Notes: generated by a model not told the origin, from the sequence alone. DNA of 64,000 nt from Magicicada septendecula (GCA_034769895.1 CM068367.1:1312139046-1312203045); one strand, 5' to 3'; counted from the first letter of the stretch, positions 10,843-23,140 are shown. Translations and numbers: made by a program.

Positions 10843-11160
10843 CTGTTAAAGAAGTCTTCCTAGCAGTCTAGTTCTGGTTCTACTGTCAGTGAAGACCTTT
10901 ACAAAAAAGAAAATTCCAGCAGGAACAGGTAATATTTCGCCGTGAATGAAACTGAGAGAGTAGGTTAGCAAGCCAGTCAATGAAGTTCAGTTTGTACAAA
11001 GATTAATTAAACCAGTCGTGGCGTATGGTGATAAAATGGCGGACCTTAATATGTCGGTAGTGGACAGATTTTAAAGAAAAATTGGTCAAAAGGATTGTAG
11101 GACCAACATAAAAATGGGATAGAGCGTCGGAGGAAAAACAGAGAACCATATGCAGCATAT
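10843..11160 (+). pseudogene. LINE A ORF2, 3' part after the insertion
   Basis: Continues LINE A with 'SVKEVFLAV' and a stop. Further on come 'RLIKPVVAYGDKMADLNMSV' and 'VDRF' to a stop near 11071, then in a shifted frame 'KKLVKRIVGPT'. The pattern (KPV-YG, D-FERK-R-GP) is the usual distal part of a second LINE family. It is heavily decayed. Confidence 0.7.
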
Positions 11161-11177
11161 GATTATCTTAGCTTTAT

Positions 11178-11400
11178 CTCCTTCATCATCATCATCATCA
11201 TTGGCTCGACAGTCCTTTGTGAGTCCTTGCCTTCTTCAGAAGATTTCGCCATTCTTCTATATTCATAGCAATAGTCTTCCAGTGAGAATGGAAGACAGCA
11301 AGGCAGTCAGAAAGCTGTTCAAGGATTCTCCTTGTAGAGTGGGACATAGAGAACGGCCTTGGAGTCGGTGAACAGAGTTACGTAAATACTCGTTTATTTA
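11178..11400 (-). mobile_element. LINE 3' end in minus orientation with (ATG)n tail
   Basis: On the minus strand 'IAMNIEEWRNLLKKARTHKG' and 'LSSQ' end at a stop immediately before an (ATG)n run at about 11178-11202. A short basic C-terminal peptide followed by a trinucleotide tail is how insect LINEs commonly end. Upstream minus-strand sequence is too decayed to read. Target duplications were not found. Confidence 0.5.
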
Positions 11401-11415
11401 GGTAACCTCTTGAGG

Positions 11416-12130
11416 CAGGGGCGGATTAAGCGGCTGGCGGACCTGGCGGCCGCCAGGGGCCCCCGAATCTCCAAGGGATAGATTCGAATCGATAGATTCC
11501 TAGTTAAAAACTGCCACAACAGAAAAGCGAAAGATGCAATATTTAATATTATTCACGTATTCCACACGTAAACGCAAAAGCCAAAAGCGAAAGACTCGTA
11601 ACTAAAACTGTTAATTTATTATCTACATCAAGTATACTATAATGTCAAATATACATCTTAGTAATAAGAAGTGATTGATTTTTATATCAAATGCATCAGG
11701 TGAAAGATCTTTTTCAGTTTTGAAACGCGTTAAAAACTATTTAAGGAGTACAATGGGAGAAGACAGATTGAACAACATGGCCATATTATACATAGAACAA
11801 GAAATTTTTGATGAAATAGATACTGCAAAAATAATTGATGAATTTGCCAAAGAGAAAACAAGACGCAAATTCATATCGAAAATGTTTTTTAAGCACTCAG
11901 GTAACTTAGTTACTGTTAAATTTTGTGAATAAATTTCTGATTTTTCTTGAAACATTGAGTTTATTATTAGCTACATATTGCTGGTTTAAGCAAGTCATTA
12001 AAAGTCTAATACTGAAATCTTTCCGAAAAAACCATCACTTCCTTACACTATTTTTTTGTTTCGGGGCTTGGGTCTAAGGGCCTCGAAATTTTTACCACCA
12101 GGGGCCTCCAATCGGCTTAATCCGCCTCTG
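11416..12130 (+). mobile_element. hAT transposon deletion derivative with 8-bp target duplication
   Basis: The left end is CAGGGGCGGATTAAGC and the reverse complement of the right end is CAGAGGCGGATTAAGC, a 16-bp terminal inverted repeat with one mismatch. Perfect 8-bp direct repeats TCTTGAGG flank it at 11408-11415 and 12131-12138, the target length of hAT transposases. At 715 bp it is far shorter than an autonomous element. Only the C-terminal dimerisation segment of the transposase remains, so it is an internally deleted copy. Intact duplications and near-identical ends suggest modest age. Confidence 0.95.
11675..11932 (+). pseudogene. hAT transposase C-terminal dimerisation remnant
   Basis: The open frame encodes 'SNASGERSFSVLKRVKNYLR', 'STMGEDRLNNMAILYIE' and a lysine-rich tail. 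The order SNA-(A/S)ERSFS-LK-IK-LR-TM-RL-LA-L-IE is the hallmark of the hAT family dimerisation domain. The catalytic core, BED zinc finger and N-terminus are absent. The first codon of the open stretch is TTG, so there is no real translation start here. It ends in a normal TAA. Confidence 0.9.
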
Positions 12131-12138
12131 TCTTGAGG

Positions 12139-12310
12139 AGGTTTTTGAGTAGTGATCTCAAGCAGCTTAGGATAAATACCTCCCATGCTCAGGACCGATA
12201 TGGATGGATGAGACAGTGGTTAAGCAGGCCAATGGCAGCTGCGTGCATCTGTTGCGCCAGTGAAGAAGAAGACAGCTTATACTGGCATCTCACCGTCAAT
12301 AAAATGCTAA
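12139..12310 (+). other. possible LINE-like C-terminal relic
   Basis: The + frame reads 'SHAQDRYGWMRQWLSRPMAA' and 'CASEEED'. An 'AQDR-W' block before an acidic end is often seen at the C-terminus of insect LINE proteins. It is a weak call; the region also continues the sequence interrupted by the hAT insertion. Confidence 0.3.
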
Positions 12311-12931
12311 AACCATAAATTCAATTTTATAAACTGACTACGACTACTTGCATAATACTAAAAAAAAAATTAAATATTGCTGCTTTCACGATTTTCGAAG
12401 ACTTGACTTAAACAATTGTCGCTCACCAACATGATCCTGGGAATTACCAAAGATGATCCGGTAACTAGCAGAGAGGTTTCACTAAAACTCATGGAAATCA
12501 CACTGTAAATTAGCTTAAATACAGTTAATTAATACACAAATAAACTACAACATGAAAGAGACCTAATGTTTACACCGATGTTGTCGAATATGGTTAGCGA
12601 ACAGTACCATCAGGAAAACCTAACCAACCACCTCGTTAACAATTGAGATTAGAAAGGACTGACTTTGGAATACACCGAAAGACTTACTTACTTCCAATAT
12701 GAAGTAAGTAACAGTTGAGTAAATATCTACGACAAATTTGAAATAACAAAGTCTGCTAATGTATTTAAAAATACCGTTGTATAAAAAGTTCAGGTTTATT
12801 TTGTTACACACACAAATGTAGTAATTTTTTAATGTAAAACCTGTAAAATTTTCAATTTCATTTCACATATGAATGAACATTACCGGTCATAAAGGCTTTA
12901 CGAGCAATTTATAGTTGCATCAATTTTATAC

Positions 12932-12932
<1 letters not shown>
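12311..12932. other. AT-rich interval, nothing assigned
   Basis: No motif or repeat recognised on either strand. Confidence 0.5.

Positions 12933-12983
<51 letters not shown>
12933..12983. repeat. (CT)n microsatellite
   Basis: About 25 uninterrupted CT units, followed directly by an (AAAT)n run of about four units at the start of the foldback. Confidence 0.95.
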
Positions 12984-12984
<1 letters not shown>

Positions 12985-13146
12985 AATAAATAAATAAATA
13001 CACTGCAAGTAGATTTGTTTTCACCGACGCACGTTTCACAGAAATTATTCTGTATCTTGAGTGGTTTACAGAATAATTTCATAATTTCTGTGAAACGTGC
13101 GTCAGGTAGACTAAAAATAAACATAATTAGCAGTGTATTTATTTAA
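12984..13146. repeat. imperfect foldback (long inverted repeat)
   Basis: The left arm runs from 'AAATAAATACACTGC' through 'GACGCACGTTTCACAGAAAT' to TATTCTG at about 13052. The right arm is its reverse complement, from CAGAATAATTTC near 13069 to GCAGTGTATTTATTT at 13141. The centre is about 16 nt, and the right arm has a small 'ATAATTTC' duplication. Foldback MITE is the simplest reading; no transposase or clear target duplication is visible. Confidence 0.8.
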
Positions 13147-13771
13147 AGATATTACATGGGAGACCTGCAAGAAACTGAACGAGTTACTTACAAAGGATTA
13201 ATATATATATCCCTTGTAAGTATTTATATAAGTATTTTGTACTGCTGTAAATTCAACAGTACATAGACTCAGCCAAAACAAGCTAATTTGTAAAAATTAT
13301 GAATGTTTATTTTTAAAAGAGTAACAAGAGTAGCAACCATATCGGATATAACCATAACCATAAAACCATTTTGGAAGGTGTCAGAGTGAAATGTAATTAG
13401 AAATTTGTAAAATAGTTTTTTAATTTTTCTGCTATATAAAAATGGCATTGGATGTATATTTTTAACATAAACTGTTAAACTGTTTAGTGTGAAGGAATAG
13501 TAGTATTTAAAATTTTATTAAAACGTTTCAACTAACAATACAAATAGTAACGCCTGACTAAAGAGAGAGTATACTCAGTAAGGAGAAAAGCCCCACAAAT
13601 TAGTATAGCTGCTGAATTTCACAAAATTATTAGGTCAAACCAGAGAGGGGAGTGTGCTTAGTAAAGGGAACAGCATTTTTTATATTATTTTGTATTAGTA
13701 AAATTATTTATATTTTATTTGTAAATGCTGGTCCTGAGATTAAGAGTATGTTATGTTCATGCTATAAAAAA
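13147..13771. other. AT-rich interval before the array
   Basis: No gene. Two related stretches, near 13553-13600 and 13632-13675, look like an old direct duplication of about 40 bp. Confidence 0.5.
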
Positions 13772-13815
13772 ATCGGTATGGTAAACCATACATGACTTAC
13801 ATGTTCTAATTAATT
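13772..13815 (+). repeat. solitary diverged punctuation module
   Basis: Shares 'ATCGGTATGG-AAACCATAC' and 'ATGACTT-CATGTTCTAA' with the 28 other copies but has several substitutions. It is followed by unrelated AT-rich DNA, not an array module. It marks the outermost left edge of array-related sequence. Confidence 0.8.
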
Positions 13816-13951
13816 ATCAAATAATTTTTAAAATTTACACAAAAACTCAGAACGGAACCAAACATATCGGCATTCTTTTAGTAAAATATCGGTATGGAGA
13901 ACCATACATGACTTCCATGTTCTAAGATTTATATTTAAAATCATATTCGAA

Positions 13952-14182
13952 ATGAAATATTTCCATAGAAACTACGTCTTTCTACTTATTGCTTCAGCAT
14001 TAACCACAGTACTGTGCTCACTAACGTATACCACCACCACCTCACGTTTTCGCACTCGATTTTCACCGATGATGGCAGTCGATTGCACTGCCGAAAAGTC
14101 AGGTTTTGCAGAAAACATTGGACTACGGCTAAAGAGCCGAGGAAGCAATTTTAACAAAAAACTACTTCTTTGTTGCCGATAA
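13952..14182 (+). other. ORF-like segment of unit 1, 76 codons
   Basis: Open from ATG to TAA; the predicted peptide starts MKYFHRNYVFLLIASALTT (signal-peptide-like) and ends KKLLLCCR. Nine array copies share this segment. This copy has the (ACC)n expansion in the 'YTTTTS' part and VDC where the others have VDG. No known family was recognised. See the finding on substitution pattern: I do not regard it as a proven gene. Confidence 0.35.
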
Positions 14183-17100
14183 CGTAGTACACATATAAAA
14201 AATTCTCCCCTCCACCTTCAACTATAATTTTTAATAATAGAAAATTACCCCCACCCCGTTCACCTAACTTCTTCATTTATAGATATTTTATCTACGTTTC
14301 TACAGTGGATTACTATGAGCTCCTTATCAGGATACTTTATTTTTAAAAATTAAGTACTTTACTCTTGTTAAATCATAAAATGTTTCAGGTAAACTACCCC
14401 TTTCTCTTAACCGATCTTCTCCAAAATCAATAGACCTTCAGTCCTCTACAATTCAGGGATGCATGCAAAAAAATATTTGATTCTGTTTGAATGTGCGGCA
14501 GTTATCGTTCGTCATGGAAACATTTCTCTTGTTACAACATAAAATGTTGCAGGTAAACTACCCCTTTCCCTTAACCGATCTTCACCAAAATCAATAGACC
14601 TTGAGCTCTCTGCAACTCAGGGGTGCAAAAAAATTATTTGATTCTCATTGAATTTTCGGCAGTTATCGTTCGTCATAAAAAAATTACCCTTTTTAAAACA
14701 TAAAACGTTGCTGATAAACTACCCCTTCCCTTAACCGATCTTCAACAAAATCAACAGACCTTGAGTTCTCTTTAGTTCAAAAAGGTATGCAAAAACCTAG
14801 TTGATTCTGTTTGAATTTACTGCAGTTATCGTTCGTCATATAAAAAATTACCCTTGTTAAAACATAAAATGTTCCTGGTAAACTACCCCTTTCCCTTAAC
14901 CGATCTTCACCAACACCAATACGTATTGAGAACTCTACAATACAGGGTTGTATGCAAAACATAATTTGATTCTGTTCGAATTTGCGGCTGTTATCGTTTA
15001 CTATAGAAAAAAATTACCCTTGATAAAAAACCATTGCAGGTAAACTACCCCTTTCCCTTAACCGATCTTCACCAAAAACTACAGATCTTAGGTACTCTAC
15101 AATTCAGGTCTGTATGCAAACAATTATTTGATTCTGTTTGAATTTGCGGCTGTTATCGTTTGCCATAGAAAACACCCTTGATAAAACATAAAACGTTACT
15201 GGTAAACTACCCTATTCCATTAACCGATCTTCACCAAAAACAATAGGTCTTGAGAACTCTACAATTTAGGGATGTATGCAAAACATTAGTTGATTCTCTT
15301 TGAATTTACGGCAGTTATCGTTCGTCATAGAAAAAATAACCTTGTTAAAACATAAAACGTTGCAGGTAAACTACCCCTTTCCCTTAACCGATCTTCAACA
15401 AAATCAACAGACCTTGAGTACTGTATAATTAAAAACGGTATGCAGAAGAGTAGTTGATTCTGTTTTAATGTACGGCAGTTATCGTTCGTCAAAAAAAAAA
15501 ACCCTTGATAAACCATAAAGTGTTGCTGGTAAACAACACTATTCCCTTAACCGATCTTCACCAAAACCAACAGGTCTTGAGAACTCTACATTTTAGGGCT
15601 GTATGTAAAATATTATATGATTCTGTTTGAATTTGCGGCTGTTATCATTTGCCATATAAAATACCCTTGATAAAACAAAAAAAGTGTCAGGTAAACTACC
15701 CCTTTCCCTTAACCGATCTTCACCAAAAACAACAGGTCTTTAGTACTCAACAAATCAGGGCTGCATGCAAAAACGTATTTGATTCTGTTTGAATTTGCGG
15801 CTCGTATCGTTTGCCATAGAAAATACCCTTTTAAAACATAAAACGTTGCAGGTAAACTACCCCTTCCCCTTAACCGATCTTCACCAACACCAACAGGTAT
15901 TGAGAACTCTGCAATACAGGGCTGTATGCAAAACATCATTTGATTCTGTTTGAATTTGCGGCTGTTATCGTTTACCATAGAAAAACATTACCCTTGATAA
16001 AAAACCGTTGCAGGTAAACTACCCCTTTTCCTTAACCGATCTTCACCAAAAACAATAGGTCTTGAGAACTCTACAATTCAGGGCTGTATGTAAAATATTA
16101 TATGATTTTGTTTGAATTTTCGGCTGTTATCGTTTGCCATACAAAATACCCTTGATAAAACAAAAAACGTGGCTGGTAAACTACCTCTTTACCGTAAACG
16201 ATCTTCACAAAAAACAATAGGTCTTTAGTACTTAAGAAATCAGGGCTGTATGCAAAAACTTATTTGATTCTGTTTGAATTTGCGGCACTTATCGTTTGCC
16301 ATAGAAAACACCCTTTTAAAACATAAAACGTTGAAGGTAAACTACCCCTATCCCTTAACCGATCTTCACCAAAACCAAAATTTCTTGAGGACTCTACAAT
16401 TCAGGGTAGTATGCAAAACATTATTTGATTATGTTTGAACTTGCGGCTCTTATCGTTTGCCATAGAAAATACCCTTGTTAAAACATAAAACGTCGCTGGT
16501 AAACTACCCCTTTCCCTTAACCGATCTTTACCAAAATCAACAGATCTTGAGAGCTCTACAATTGAGGGCTGTATGCGAAATATTATTTGATTCTGTTTGA
16601 ATTTGCGGCTGTTATCGTTTGCCATATAAAATACCCTTGATAAAACAAAAAACGTGTCTGGTAAACTACCCCTTTCCCTTAACCGATCTTCACCAAAAAC
16701 AATAGGTCTTTAGTACTCAACAAAACAGGGCTGTATGCAAAAAATTATTTGATTCTGTTCGAATTTGCGGCTGCTATCGTTTGCCATAGAAAATATCGGT
16801 ATGGAGAACCATACATGACTTCCATATTCTAAGATTTATATTTAAATCTTAATATCGCCTGCCAAGCGCGATATATTTTCTCTTATACATGATGTACATT
16901 AAAATGAAAAAATTTTAATTTTTTTGCTTGGCAACAAAATTAATTTATTTTTAACAATTACCATTGTTTGAAAAAGTTTAAATAAATTTTCAAGTACTTT
17001 ACTCTTGTTAAAACGTAAAATGTTGCAGGTAAATTACCCCTTCCCCTTAACCGATCTTCACCAAAATCGAAAGTCCCTGAGACCTCTACAATTCAGGGAC

Positions 17101-17487
17101 GTATGCAAAAAATTATTTGATTCTGTTTGAATTTGCGGCAGTTATCGTTTGCCATAGAAAATACGCTTGATAAAAAAACGTTGCTGGTAAACTACCCCTT
17201 CCCCTTAACCGATCTTCACCAAAAACAATAGGTCTTGAGTACTCTACAAATCAGGGCAGTATGCAAAACATTATTTGATTCTGTTTGAATTTGCAGCTGT
17301 TATCGTTTGCCATAGAAAATACCCTTGTTAAAAAAACGTTGCCGGTAAACTACCAGTTTCCCTCAACCGATCTTCACCAAAAACAACAGGTCACGAGTAC
17401 TCTACAAATCAGGGCTGTATGCAAAAAATTATTTGATTCTGTTTGAATTTGCGGCAGTTATCGTTTGCCATAGAAAAAAAATCTACA

Positions 17488-17526
<39 letters not shown>

Positions 17527-19813
17527 CTTTTTTTCGTGTTTTGAGTGTAGTAGAATCAGAATCTGCAATAATCTCGAACACGATTTTTTTTGCCATCACC
17601 ATACTTCCATTCCTTAAAGAATATGGAAGTAAAAAGTAAAATAAATGAAAAATATTATATTACATTAAAATGAAAAAATTATAATTTTATTGCCTGGCAA
17701 CAAAATTATTTTATTTTTAACAATTACCATTGTTTCAAAAAGTTTAAATAAATTTTCAAGTACTTTACTCTTGTTAAAACGTAAAAGGTTGCTGGTAAAC
17801 TACCCCTTCCCCTTAACCGATCTTCACCAAAAACAATAGGTCTTGAGTACTCTACAAATCAGGGCTGTATGCAAATAATCTTTTGATTCTGTTTGAATTT
17901 GCGGCTGTTATCGTTTGCCATAGGAAATACCCTTGTTAAAACATAAAATGTTACAGGTAAACTACCCCTTTCCCTTAACCGATCTTCACCAAAATCAACA
18001 GATCTTGAGACCTCTACAATTCAGGGCTGTATACGAAACATTATTTGATTCTGTTTGAATTTGCGGCTGTTATCGTTTGCCAAACAAACAAAATTACCCT
18101 TGCTAAAAAAAAACCGTTGCAGGTAAACTACCCCTTTCCCTCAACCGATCTTCACCAAAAACAACAGGTCGCGAGTACTCTGCAAATCCGGACTGCATGC
18201 AAAACAATATTTGATTCTGTTTGAATTTGCGGCAGTTATCGTTTGCCATAGAAAAAAAATCTACAGCAGACAGACAGACAGACACACAGACAGACACACA
18301 CACACACTTTTCGGAAAACGACTTTTTTTCGTGTTTTGAGTGTAGTAGAATCAGAATCTGCAATAATCTCGAACACGATTTTTTTTGCCATCACCATACT
18401 TCCATTCCTTAAGGAATATGGAAGTAAATATCGGTATGGAGAACCATACATGACTTCCATATTCTAAGATTTATATTTAAAATCATTTTCAGCCAAACAG
18501 CCAGGCTGTGTCTTACCTGCCTTTTTATTGCTGTATTAAATGAAAAATATTATATTACATTAAAATGAAAAAATTATAATTTTATTGCCTGGTAACAAAA
18601 TTATTTTATTTTTAACAATTACCATTGTTTCAAAAAGTTTAAATAAATTTTCAAGTACTTTACTCTTGTTAAAACGTAAAAGGTTGCAGGTAAACTACCC
18701 CTTCCCCTTAACCGATCTTCACCAAAATCGAAAGTCATTGAGACCTCTGCAATTCAGGGACGTATGCAAAAAATTATTTGATCCTGTTTGAATTTGCGGC
18801 TGTTATCGTTTGACATAAAAAATACGCTTGATAAAAAAACGTTGCAGGTAAACTACCCCTTCCCCTTAACCGATCTTCACCAAAAACAAAAGGTCTTGAG
18901 TACTCTACAAATCAGGGCTGTATGCAAAACGTTATTTGATTCTGTTTGAATTTGCGGCTGTTATCGTTTGCCATATAAAATACCCTTGTTAAAAAAACGT
19001 TGCAGGTAAACTACCCCTTTCCCTCAACCGATCTTCACCAAAAACAATAGGTCTTGAGAACTCTACAATTTAGGGCTGTATGCAAATAATCTTTTGATTC
19101 TGTTTGAATTAGCGGCTGTTATCGTTTGCCATATGAAATACCCTTGTTAAAACATAAAACGTTACAGGTAAACTACCCCTTTCCCTTAACCGATCTTCAC
19201 CAAAAACAATAGGTCTTGAGTACTCTACAAATCAGGGCTGTATGCAAAACATTATTTGATTCTGTTTGAATTTGCGGCTGTTATCGTTTGCCATAGAAAA
19301 TACCCTTGTTAAAAAAACGTTGCAGGTAAACTACCCCTTTCCCACAACCGATCTTCACCAAAAACAATAGGTCTTGAGAACTCTACAATTTAGGGCTGTA
19401 TGCAAATAATCTTTTGATTCTGTTTGAATTTGCGGCTGTTATCGTTTGCCATAGGAAATACCCTTGTTAAAACATAAAATGTTACTGGTAAACTACCCCT
19501 TTCCCTTAACCGATCTTCACCAAAATCAACAGATCTTGAGAACTCTACAATTCAGGGCTGTATACGAAACATTATTTGATTCTGTTTGAATTTGCGGCTG
19601 TTATCGTTTGCCAAACAAACAAAATTACCCTTGCTAAAAAAAAACCGTTGCAGGTAAACTACCCCTTTCCCTCAACCGATCTTCACCAAAAACAATAGGT
19701 CGCGAGTACTCTGCAAATCAGGACAGCATGCAAAACATTATTTGATTCTGTTTGAATTTGCGGCAGTTATCGTTTGCCATAGAAAAAAAATCTACAGACA
19801 GACAGACAGACAC

Positions 19814-19844
<31 letters not shown>

Positions 19845-19975
19845 CACACACAGACACTTTTCGGAAAACGACTTTTTTTCATGTTTTGAGTGTAGTAGAA
19901 TCAGAATCTGCAATAATCTCGAACACGATTTTTTTGCCATCACCATACTTCCATTTCCTTAAGGAACATGGAAGT

Positions 19976-20362
19976 AAAACGCTGATACACATAATCAAAA
20001 TATGAATTGTACCTAGATATTAGTATTTAAAAATAAAGAATTAATTTGATTAAATTGTCTTTTATTTAAACAACGCGAAAAAGCGGATACCGCCCATTAT
20101 TTGTTTTCTGTGACTTTGTGAAAACGAAAATTATTTTGTTTACGTATCCATGGTTACGTACCATAGAACGATATTTTATTGAAATTCTCAAGTTTTCGGT
20201 CGAATAAATGTATAACATCAATACAAAAATCGGTATGGAGAACCATACATGACTTCCATGTTGTAAGATTTATGTTTAAAATAATTTACTTGAATTCGGT
20301 TCGGTAATTTCTAAAAAAATATCGCCCACCCTCAAACTAATTTCACTATTTATAGATATTTT
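19976..20362 (+). repeat. unit spacer module (unit 1)
   Basis: Same module as 26174-26561, with punctuation at 20229. It separates forward R from inverted R. Confidence 0.9.
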
Positions 20363-21436
20363 TACTTCCATGTTCCTTAAGGAAATGGAAGTATGGTGAT
20401 GGCAAAAAAAAATCGTGTTCGAGATTATTGCAGATTCTGATTGTACTACACTCAAAACATGAAAAAAGTCGTTTTTCGAAAAGTGTCTGTGTGTCTGTCT
20501 GTGTGTCTATCTGTAGATTTTTTTTTCTATGGCAAACGATAACTGCCGCAAATTAAAACAGAATCAAATAATTTTTTGCGTACAGCTCTGATTTGTAGAG
20601 TACTCACGACCTATTGTTTTTGGTGAAGATCGGTTGAGGCAAAGGGGTAGTTTACCATCAACGGTTTTTTTTATCAAGGGCAATTTTTTTTTGGCGAACG
20701 ATAACAGCCGCAAATTCAAACAGAATCAAATAATGTTTCGCATACAGCCCTGAATTGTAGAGTTCTCAAGACCTATTGTTTTTGGTGAAGATCGGTTAAG
20801 GGGAAGGGGTAGTTTACTAGCAACGTTTTATGTTTTAATAAGGGTATTTTCTATGGCAAACGATAACAGCCGCAAATTCAAACAGAATCAAAAGATTATT
20901 TGTATACAGCCCTAAATTATAGAGTACTCAAGACATATTGTTTTTGGTGAAGATCAGTTAAGGGGAAGGGGTAGTTTACCAGTAACGTTTTTTATCAAGG
21001 GTAATTTTCTATGGCAAACGATAACAGCTGCAAATTCAAACAAAATCAAATAATCTTTTGCATACGTCCCTGAATTATAGAGATCTCACGGTCTTTTGAT
21101 TTTGGTGAAGATCGGTTGAGGGGAAGGGGTAGTTTACCAGCAACCGTTTACGTTTTAACAACAGTAAAGTACTTGAAAATTCATTTAAACTTTTTGAAAC
21201 AATGGTAATTATTAAAAATAAAATAATTTTGTTGCCAGGCAATAAAATTATAATTTTTTCATTTTAGTGTAAATCATGTATGAGTGAAAATATATCGTTC
21301 GTGGCAGGCAAGCATGTCTCAATTATGTAATGTTTACGTTTCCATTTTATTATTATGATTACTGCAATAAATATCGGTATGGAGAACCATTCATGACTTC
21401 CATGTTCTAAGATTTATATTTAAAATCATATTCGAA

Positions 21437-21661
21437 ATGAAATATTTCCATAGAAACTACGTCTTTCTACTTATTGCTTCAGCATTAACCACAGTACTGT
21501 GGTCACTAACGTATACCACCTCACGTTTTCGCACTCGATTTTCACCGATGATGGCAGTCGATGGCACTGCCGAAAAGTCTGGTTTTGCAGAAAACATTGG
21601 ACTACGGCTAAAGAGCTCGGGAAGCAGTTTTAACAAAAAACTACTTCTTTGTTGCCGATAA
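21437..21661 (+). other. ORF-like segment of unit 2, 74 codons
   Basis: ATG-to-TAA frame with a hydrophobic N-terminus. It contains the perfect 16-bp palindrome ACCACAGTACTGTGGT at 21488-21503 and a small hairpin GGCAGT...ACTGCC. No recognised product. Confidence 0.35.
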
Positions 21662-21714
21662 CGTAGTACACATACAAAAAATTCTCCCCTACAACTTCAA
21701 CTATAATTTTTTAA

Positions 21715-21840
21715 TAGAAAATTACCCCCACCCCGTTCACCTAACTTCTTCATTTATAGATATTTCATCTACGTTTCTACAGTGGATTACTATGAGCTTC
21801 TTATCGGGATACTTTATTTATAAAAATTAAGTACTTTACT
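21715..21840 (+). repeat. C-rich leader after the ORF-like segment (unit 2)
   Basis: Contains 'AAAATTACCCCCACCCCG' and 'CTACGTTTCTACAGTGGATT'. The same leader follows the ORF-like segment in the complete copies but not in the truncated copy at 49338. Confidence 0.85.
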
Positions 21841-23140
21841 CTTGTTAAATCATAAAATGTTTCTGGTAAACTACCCCTTTCTCTTAACCGATCTTCTCCA
21901 AAATCAACAGACCTTCCGTCCTCTACAATTCAGGGAAGCATGCAAAAAAATATTTGATTCTGTTTGAATGTGCGGCAGTTATCGTTCGTCATGGAAACAT
22001 TTCTGTTGTTACAACATAAAATGTTGCAGGTAAACTACCCCTTTCCCTTAACCGATCTTCACCAAAATCAATAGACCTTGAGCTCTCTGCAAATCAGGAA
22101 AGGGTGCAAAAAATTATTTGATTCTCTTTGAATTTTCGGCAGTTATCGTTCGTCATAAAAAATTACCCTTTTTAAAACATAAAGTTGCTGATAAACTACC
22201 CCTTCCCATAACTGATCTTCAACAAAATCAACAGACCTTGAGTTCTCTTTAGTTCAAAAAGGTATGCAAAAACCTAGTTGATTCTGTTTGAATTTACGGC
22301 AGTTACCGTTCGTCATATAAAAAATTACCCTTGTTAAAACATAAAATGTTGCTGGTAAACTACCCCTTTCCCTTAACCGATCTTCACCAACACCAATACG
22401 TATTGAGAACTCTACAATACAGGGCTGTATGCAAAACATCATTTGATTCTGTTTGAATTTGCGGCTGTTATCGTTTACTATAGGAAAAAATTACCCTTGA
22501 TAAAAAACCGTTGCTGGTAAACTACCCCTTTCCCTTAACCGATCTTCATCAAAAACGAAAGATCTTAGGTACTCTACAATTCAGGCCTGCATGCAAACAA
22601 TTATTTGATTCTCATTGAATTTACGGCAGTTATCGTTCGTCATAAAAAAAATACCCTTGTTAAAACATAAAACGTTGCCGGTAAACTACCCCTTTCCCTT
22701 AACCGATCTTCAACAAAATCAACAGACCTTGAGTTCTGTATAATTTAAAAAGGTATGCAGAAGAGTAGTTGATTCTGTTTTAATGTACGGCAGTTATCGT
22801 TCGTCAAAAAAAAATTACCCTTGATAAAACATAAAATGTTGCTGGTAAACAACCCTATTCCCTTAACCGATCTTCACCAAAACCAACAGGTCTTGCGAAC
22901 TCTACATTTCAGGGCTTTATGCAAAATATTATATGATTCTGTTTGAATTTGCGGCTGTTATCTTTTGCCACATAAAATACCCTTGATAAAACAAAAAACG
23001 TGTCTGGTAAACTACCCCTTTCCCTTAACCGATCTTCACCAAAAACAATAGGTCTTTAGTACTCAACAAAACAGGGCTGTATGCAAAAAATTATTTGATT
23101 CTGTTCGAATTTGCGGCTGTTATCGTTTGCCATAGAAAAT
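21841..23140 (+). repeat. monomer tract a of unit 2 (8 monomers)
   Basis: Eight copies of the GATCTTC-bearing monomer. The early ones are of the GTTCGTCAT subtype and the last ones of the GTTTGCCAT subtype. The order of variants repeats in other units, which is what makes the array higher-order. Confidence 0.9.

Larger units (their letters stand above)
13886..21370 (+). repeat. higher-order unit 1 (about 7.5 kb)
   Basis: Map: punctuation 13888; ORF-like segment 13952-14182; C-rich leader to 14340; about 15 monomers to 16790; punctuation 16795 and L to 17000; monomers; (CA)n 17489-17524 and R to 17630; L; monomers; (GACA)n 18266-18307 and R to 18425; punctuation 18430 and L; monomers; (GACA)n 19795-19857 and R to 19975; spacer 19976-20362; inverted R, microsatellite 20484-20515, inverted monomers and inverted L to about 21260. 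It differs from units 2 and 3 chiefly in having nearly twice as many monomers in its first tract, and is more diverged from them than they are from each other. Confidence 0.9.

Noticed and set aside
13553..13680. Two similar stretches possibly representing diverged array sequence left of the array
   Set aside because: They do not match any array module; at most an old 40-bp duplication.
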